A stretch of 64,000 nt of DNA from positions 2,359,001-2,423,000 of the forward strand of contig NZ_CP013630.1 of the NCBI RefSeq assembly GCF_001664485.1, given 5' to 3'. Source of the DNA: Rhizobium sp. N324 (GTDB taxonomy: Bacteria; Pseudomonadota; Alphaproteobacteria; Rhizobiales; Rhizobiaceae). A model generated the notes under the pieces. That model did no database searches, was not told the DNA's origin, and worked only from the letters and a program-made list of their open reading frames with translations. Positions 62,360-64,000 of the stretch are shown here, one piece after another. The position numbers and the translations under genes were made by a program. Positions within the stretch are counted from its first letter, which is position 1. Each line of letters starts with the position of its first letter.

Positions 62360-63478
62360 TCATGGCCTTGCGAGCACACCGCCGCTGACGGGAGCGGCAA
62401 CTCCGGTCGTGCCGGGAAACGTCAACGGCAGCCCGTCCAGTGAGCGGACGGCGAGATAGGCCCAGGCCTCTGCCTCCATCGCATCGCCATCGAAGTCGGC
62501 CTGCTCGGCGGTCAATACCTTCGAGCCCAGCGCTTCGGCCATCGCCGAAAACTCCGCCATCAACGTGACGTTCAGCCGCCCGCCGCCGCAGACGATATAG
62601 ACAGATGGGATCTCGGGCAGAAAACCGGCGGATTTGATGATCGACGCGGCGGCGACATGCGCCAGCGTCCGGGCACCGTCTTCAAGGCTCGCCTCGCCAT
62701 GATGAAGCGGCGCGAAGTCGCCGCGATCGAGCGAGCGGCGGACATTGCCGCGGAAGAACGGGTTATCAAGATAACGCTCCGCCAAGGCGACCACGACCTT
62801 GCCGCGTCCGGCAATCTCGCCGCCGGGATCATAGGTTCTGCCGGTCTGCATCTCCACCCACTGGTCGATCAGCGTATTGCCCGGGCCGCTGTCGAAGGCC
62901 GATATCCGCCCGTCCGTGCCGATGAACGTCAGATTGGAGATGCCGCCGATATTGACGAAACAGACCGCCTGCCCGGCCTGCTGGAATTTTCCTGCCAGTG
63001 CGGCGTGATAGGCCGGCACCAGCGGCGCGCCCTGGCCGCCGTGGACCATATCGTTGGCGCGCATGTCGTAGACCACCGGCATGCCGGTTCGGCGCGCCAA
63101 TTCCTCGCCGTCGCCGATCTGGATCGTCAGCCCCTCATCGGGTCGATGCAGCACCGTCTGGCCATGGAAGCCGAGAACATCGACGGCATCGGCAGCAAGC
63201 CCGAAACGCTCTAGGAATGCCGTAACGGCAATTGCATGCCGTTGGGTCAACTCAAGCTCGATGTCGCGAAGTTCAGCGGGGCGGCCGTGCCTGTCAGTCA
63301 GCGGCCGCGCCAGTTCCAGCGCCCGTTTCAGCCGCCCCCGGAAATCGGCATCATAAGGCACGCCGATGAAAGGCCCGCGTTCGATGAAGCCGCGGCCGTC
63401 GGTCCTGATCAGCGCGACGTCAATTCCATCCATCGACGTGCCGCTCATCAGGCCGATCGCGGTTCTGATGACGTCCAT
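62360..63478 (-). CDS. anmK: anhydro-N-acetylmuramic acid kinase
   Basis: A 372-residue kinase that opens and phosphorylates anhydro-MurNAc during peptidoglycan recycling. [20 protein letters not shown] is the family start, [20 protein letters not shown] and [20 protein letters not shown] form the substrate and ATP sites, and [15 protein letters not shown] carries conserved Asp. The start [10 protein letters not shown] at 63478 is used; an upstream extension to 63661 has no family match. It is divergent from tyrS, as is common. Confidence 0.95.
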   Translation of the reverse strand: MDVIRTAIGLMSGTSMDGIDVALIRTDGRGFIERGPFIGVPYDADFRGRLKRALELARPLTDRHGRPAELRDIELELTQRHAIAVTAFLERFGLAADAVDVLGFHGQTVLHRPDEGLTIQIGDGEELARRTGMPVVYDMRANDMVHGGQGAPLVPAYHAALAGKFQQAGQAVCFVNIGGISNLTFIGTDGRISAFDSGPGNTLIDQWVEMQTGRTYDPGGEIAGRGKVVVALAERYLDNPFFRGNVRRSLDRGDFAPLHHGEASLEDGARTLAHVAAASIIKSAGFLPEIPSVYIVCGGGRLNVTLMAEFSAMAEALGSKVLTAEQADFDGDAMEAEAWAYLAVRSLDGLPLTFPGTTGVAAPVSGGVLARP

Positions 63479-63608
63479 GAGGCTTGCCTCCCATGCGATT
63501 CCCGGATGCACTTTTCTAAAAACAGTGCTAAACGCGCCGCGACAGATCAACAACAACGAACTTGCGCGAGCCCCATCGGTCAAGCGCAGACACCAAGAGA
63601 CGAAAGCC

Positions 63609-64000
63609 ATGTCCGAGTTCAAGTCCGATTTCCTCCGCACGCTGAAAGAGCGTGGCTTCATTCATCAGGTCTCCGATGAACGTGGCCTCGACGACCTGTT
63701 CGCCAAGGAAACCGTGACAGCTTATATCGGCTTCGATCCAACGGCGCCCAGCCTGCACGCCGGCTCGCTGATCCAGATCATGATGCTGCACTGGATGCAG
63801 AAGACCGGTCATCGCGCCATCTCGCTGATGGGCGGCGGCACCGGTATGGTCGGCGATCCCTCTTTCAAGGAAGAGGCCCGCCAGCTCATGACCGTGGATA
63901 CGATCGAAGGCAACATCGCCTCGATCAAGCGTGTGTTCTCCAGTTACCTGAACTACGGCGACGGTCCCAAGGACGCGCTGATGATCAACAACGCCGAATG
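63609..64000 (+). CDS. tyrS: tyrosine--tRNA ligase (truncated by window end)
   Basis: The first 130 residues are present; the frame runs to the window edge. [60 protein letters not shown] and [20 protein letters not shown] are the standard TyrRS opening; the HIGH motif appears as PSLHAGSL. It charges tRNA-Tyr. The ATG at 63609 lies 131 bp from the divergent anmK start. Confidence 0.96.
   Translation, partial: MSEFKSDFLRTLKERGFIHQVSDERGLDDLFAKETVTAYIGFDPTAPSLHAGSLIQIMMLHWMQKTGHRAISLMGGGTGMVGDPSFKEEARQLMTVDTIEGNIASIKRVFSSYLNYGDGPKDALMINNAE

Noticed and set aside
1..64000. CRISPR arrays, rRNA genes, prophage, integrases or conjugation genes
   Set aside because: None was seen. The only mobile element is the IS5-family IS; gene content and codon use look like core chromosome throughout.

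Overview
The window is a GC-rich (roughly 60 %) chromosomal segment of an alphaproteobacterium, almost certainly the genus Rhizobium (R. leguminosarum / R. etli group). That rests on the gene set (PAS_5, DUF1489, DUF2336 and DUF599 proteins, BTLCP protease, ATP12, a sufS2BCDS1XA operon), on Irr- and RirA-type iron operators in front of suf, and on a rhizobial palindromic intergenic repeat. This is core, mostly housekeeping DNA. The one clear mobile element is an 844-bp IS5-family insertion sequence.

Layout. 0-9.8 kb: mostly minus strand, with a DUF2336 protein cut by the window edge, flavin reductase and nitroreductase genes, thrS, a very long Sel1-repeat protein, and an IscU-like/yidD/DUF1697 set; one secreted protein is on plus. 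10-13.7 kb: folE-hisI, a patatin-like phospholipase, a CBS protein and a rhomboid protease, followed by a candidate minus-strand small RNA with a strong terminator. 14-20.5 kb: PAS_5 and PilZ proteins, proline iminopeptidase, BTLCP protease and a D-Ala-D-Ala carboxypeptidase with a SPOR domain. 20.6-21.4 kb: the IS element, inserted exactly in the stop codon of a DUF1489 gene. 22-31 kb: sdaA, DUF599, a DUF1624 membrane protein, a MerR regulator, mgtE, a degenerate peptide deformylase, a BON protein, lipB. 31.4-44.5 kb: tRNA-Leu(GAG), a DMT transporter, pccA, glutathione-dependent formaldehyde dehydrogenase followed by a frameshifted small gene, elaA-like/yaiI, a guanidine-II riboswitch with its gdx/sugE exporter, pccB, and a crcB-rluC-HAD-ATP12-lipoprotein run. 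44.6-51 kb: a copper-handling pair and the glycine-riboswitch-controlled gcvTHP operon. 51-64 kb: GH25 lysozyme, a solitary flagellar-rod-like protein, the suf operon (52.8-60.1 kb, minus), an alpha/beta hydrolase, an acyltransferase, anmK and the start of tyrS.

How it fits together. Two metabolite-sensing RNAs are recognisable: a tandem glycine riboswitch before the glycine cleavage genes, and an ACGR-hairpin guanidine-II riboswitch before a guanidinium exporter. The suf operon carries two cysteine desulfurases and a small unnamed membrane protein. Its promoter is overlapped by a RirA-type box (TGA-N9-TCA) and followed by an Irr-type ICE box, which fits iron-dependent control of Fe-S assembly. 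pccA and pccB together make propionyl-CoA carboxylase although they lie apart on opposite strands.

The least explained items are the candidate sRNA at 13.7-13.8 kb, the structured 414-bp gap at 21.9-22.3 kb, twin GGGCAA-N4-TTGCCC palindromes before sufB, the deformylase-like protein lacking its metal ligands, a twin CX3C tail on the DUF1624 protein, and the frameshifted gene after the formaldehyde dehydrogenase. I found no clearly novel multi-gene system; the observations below are ranked accordingly.
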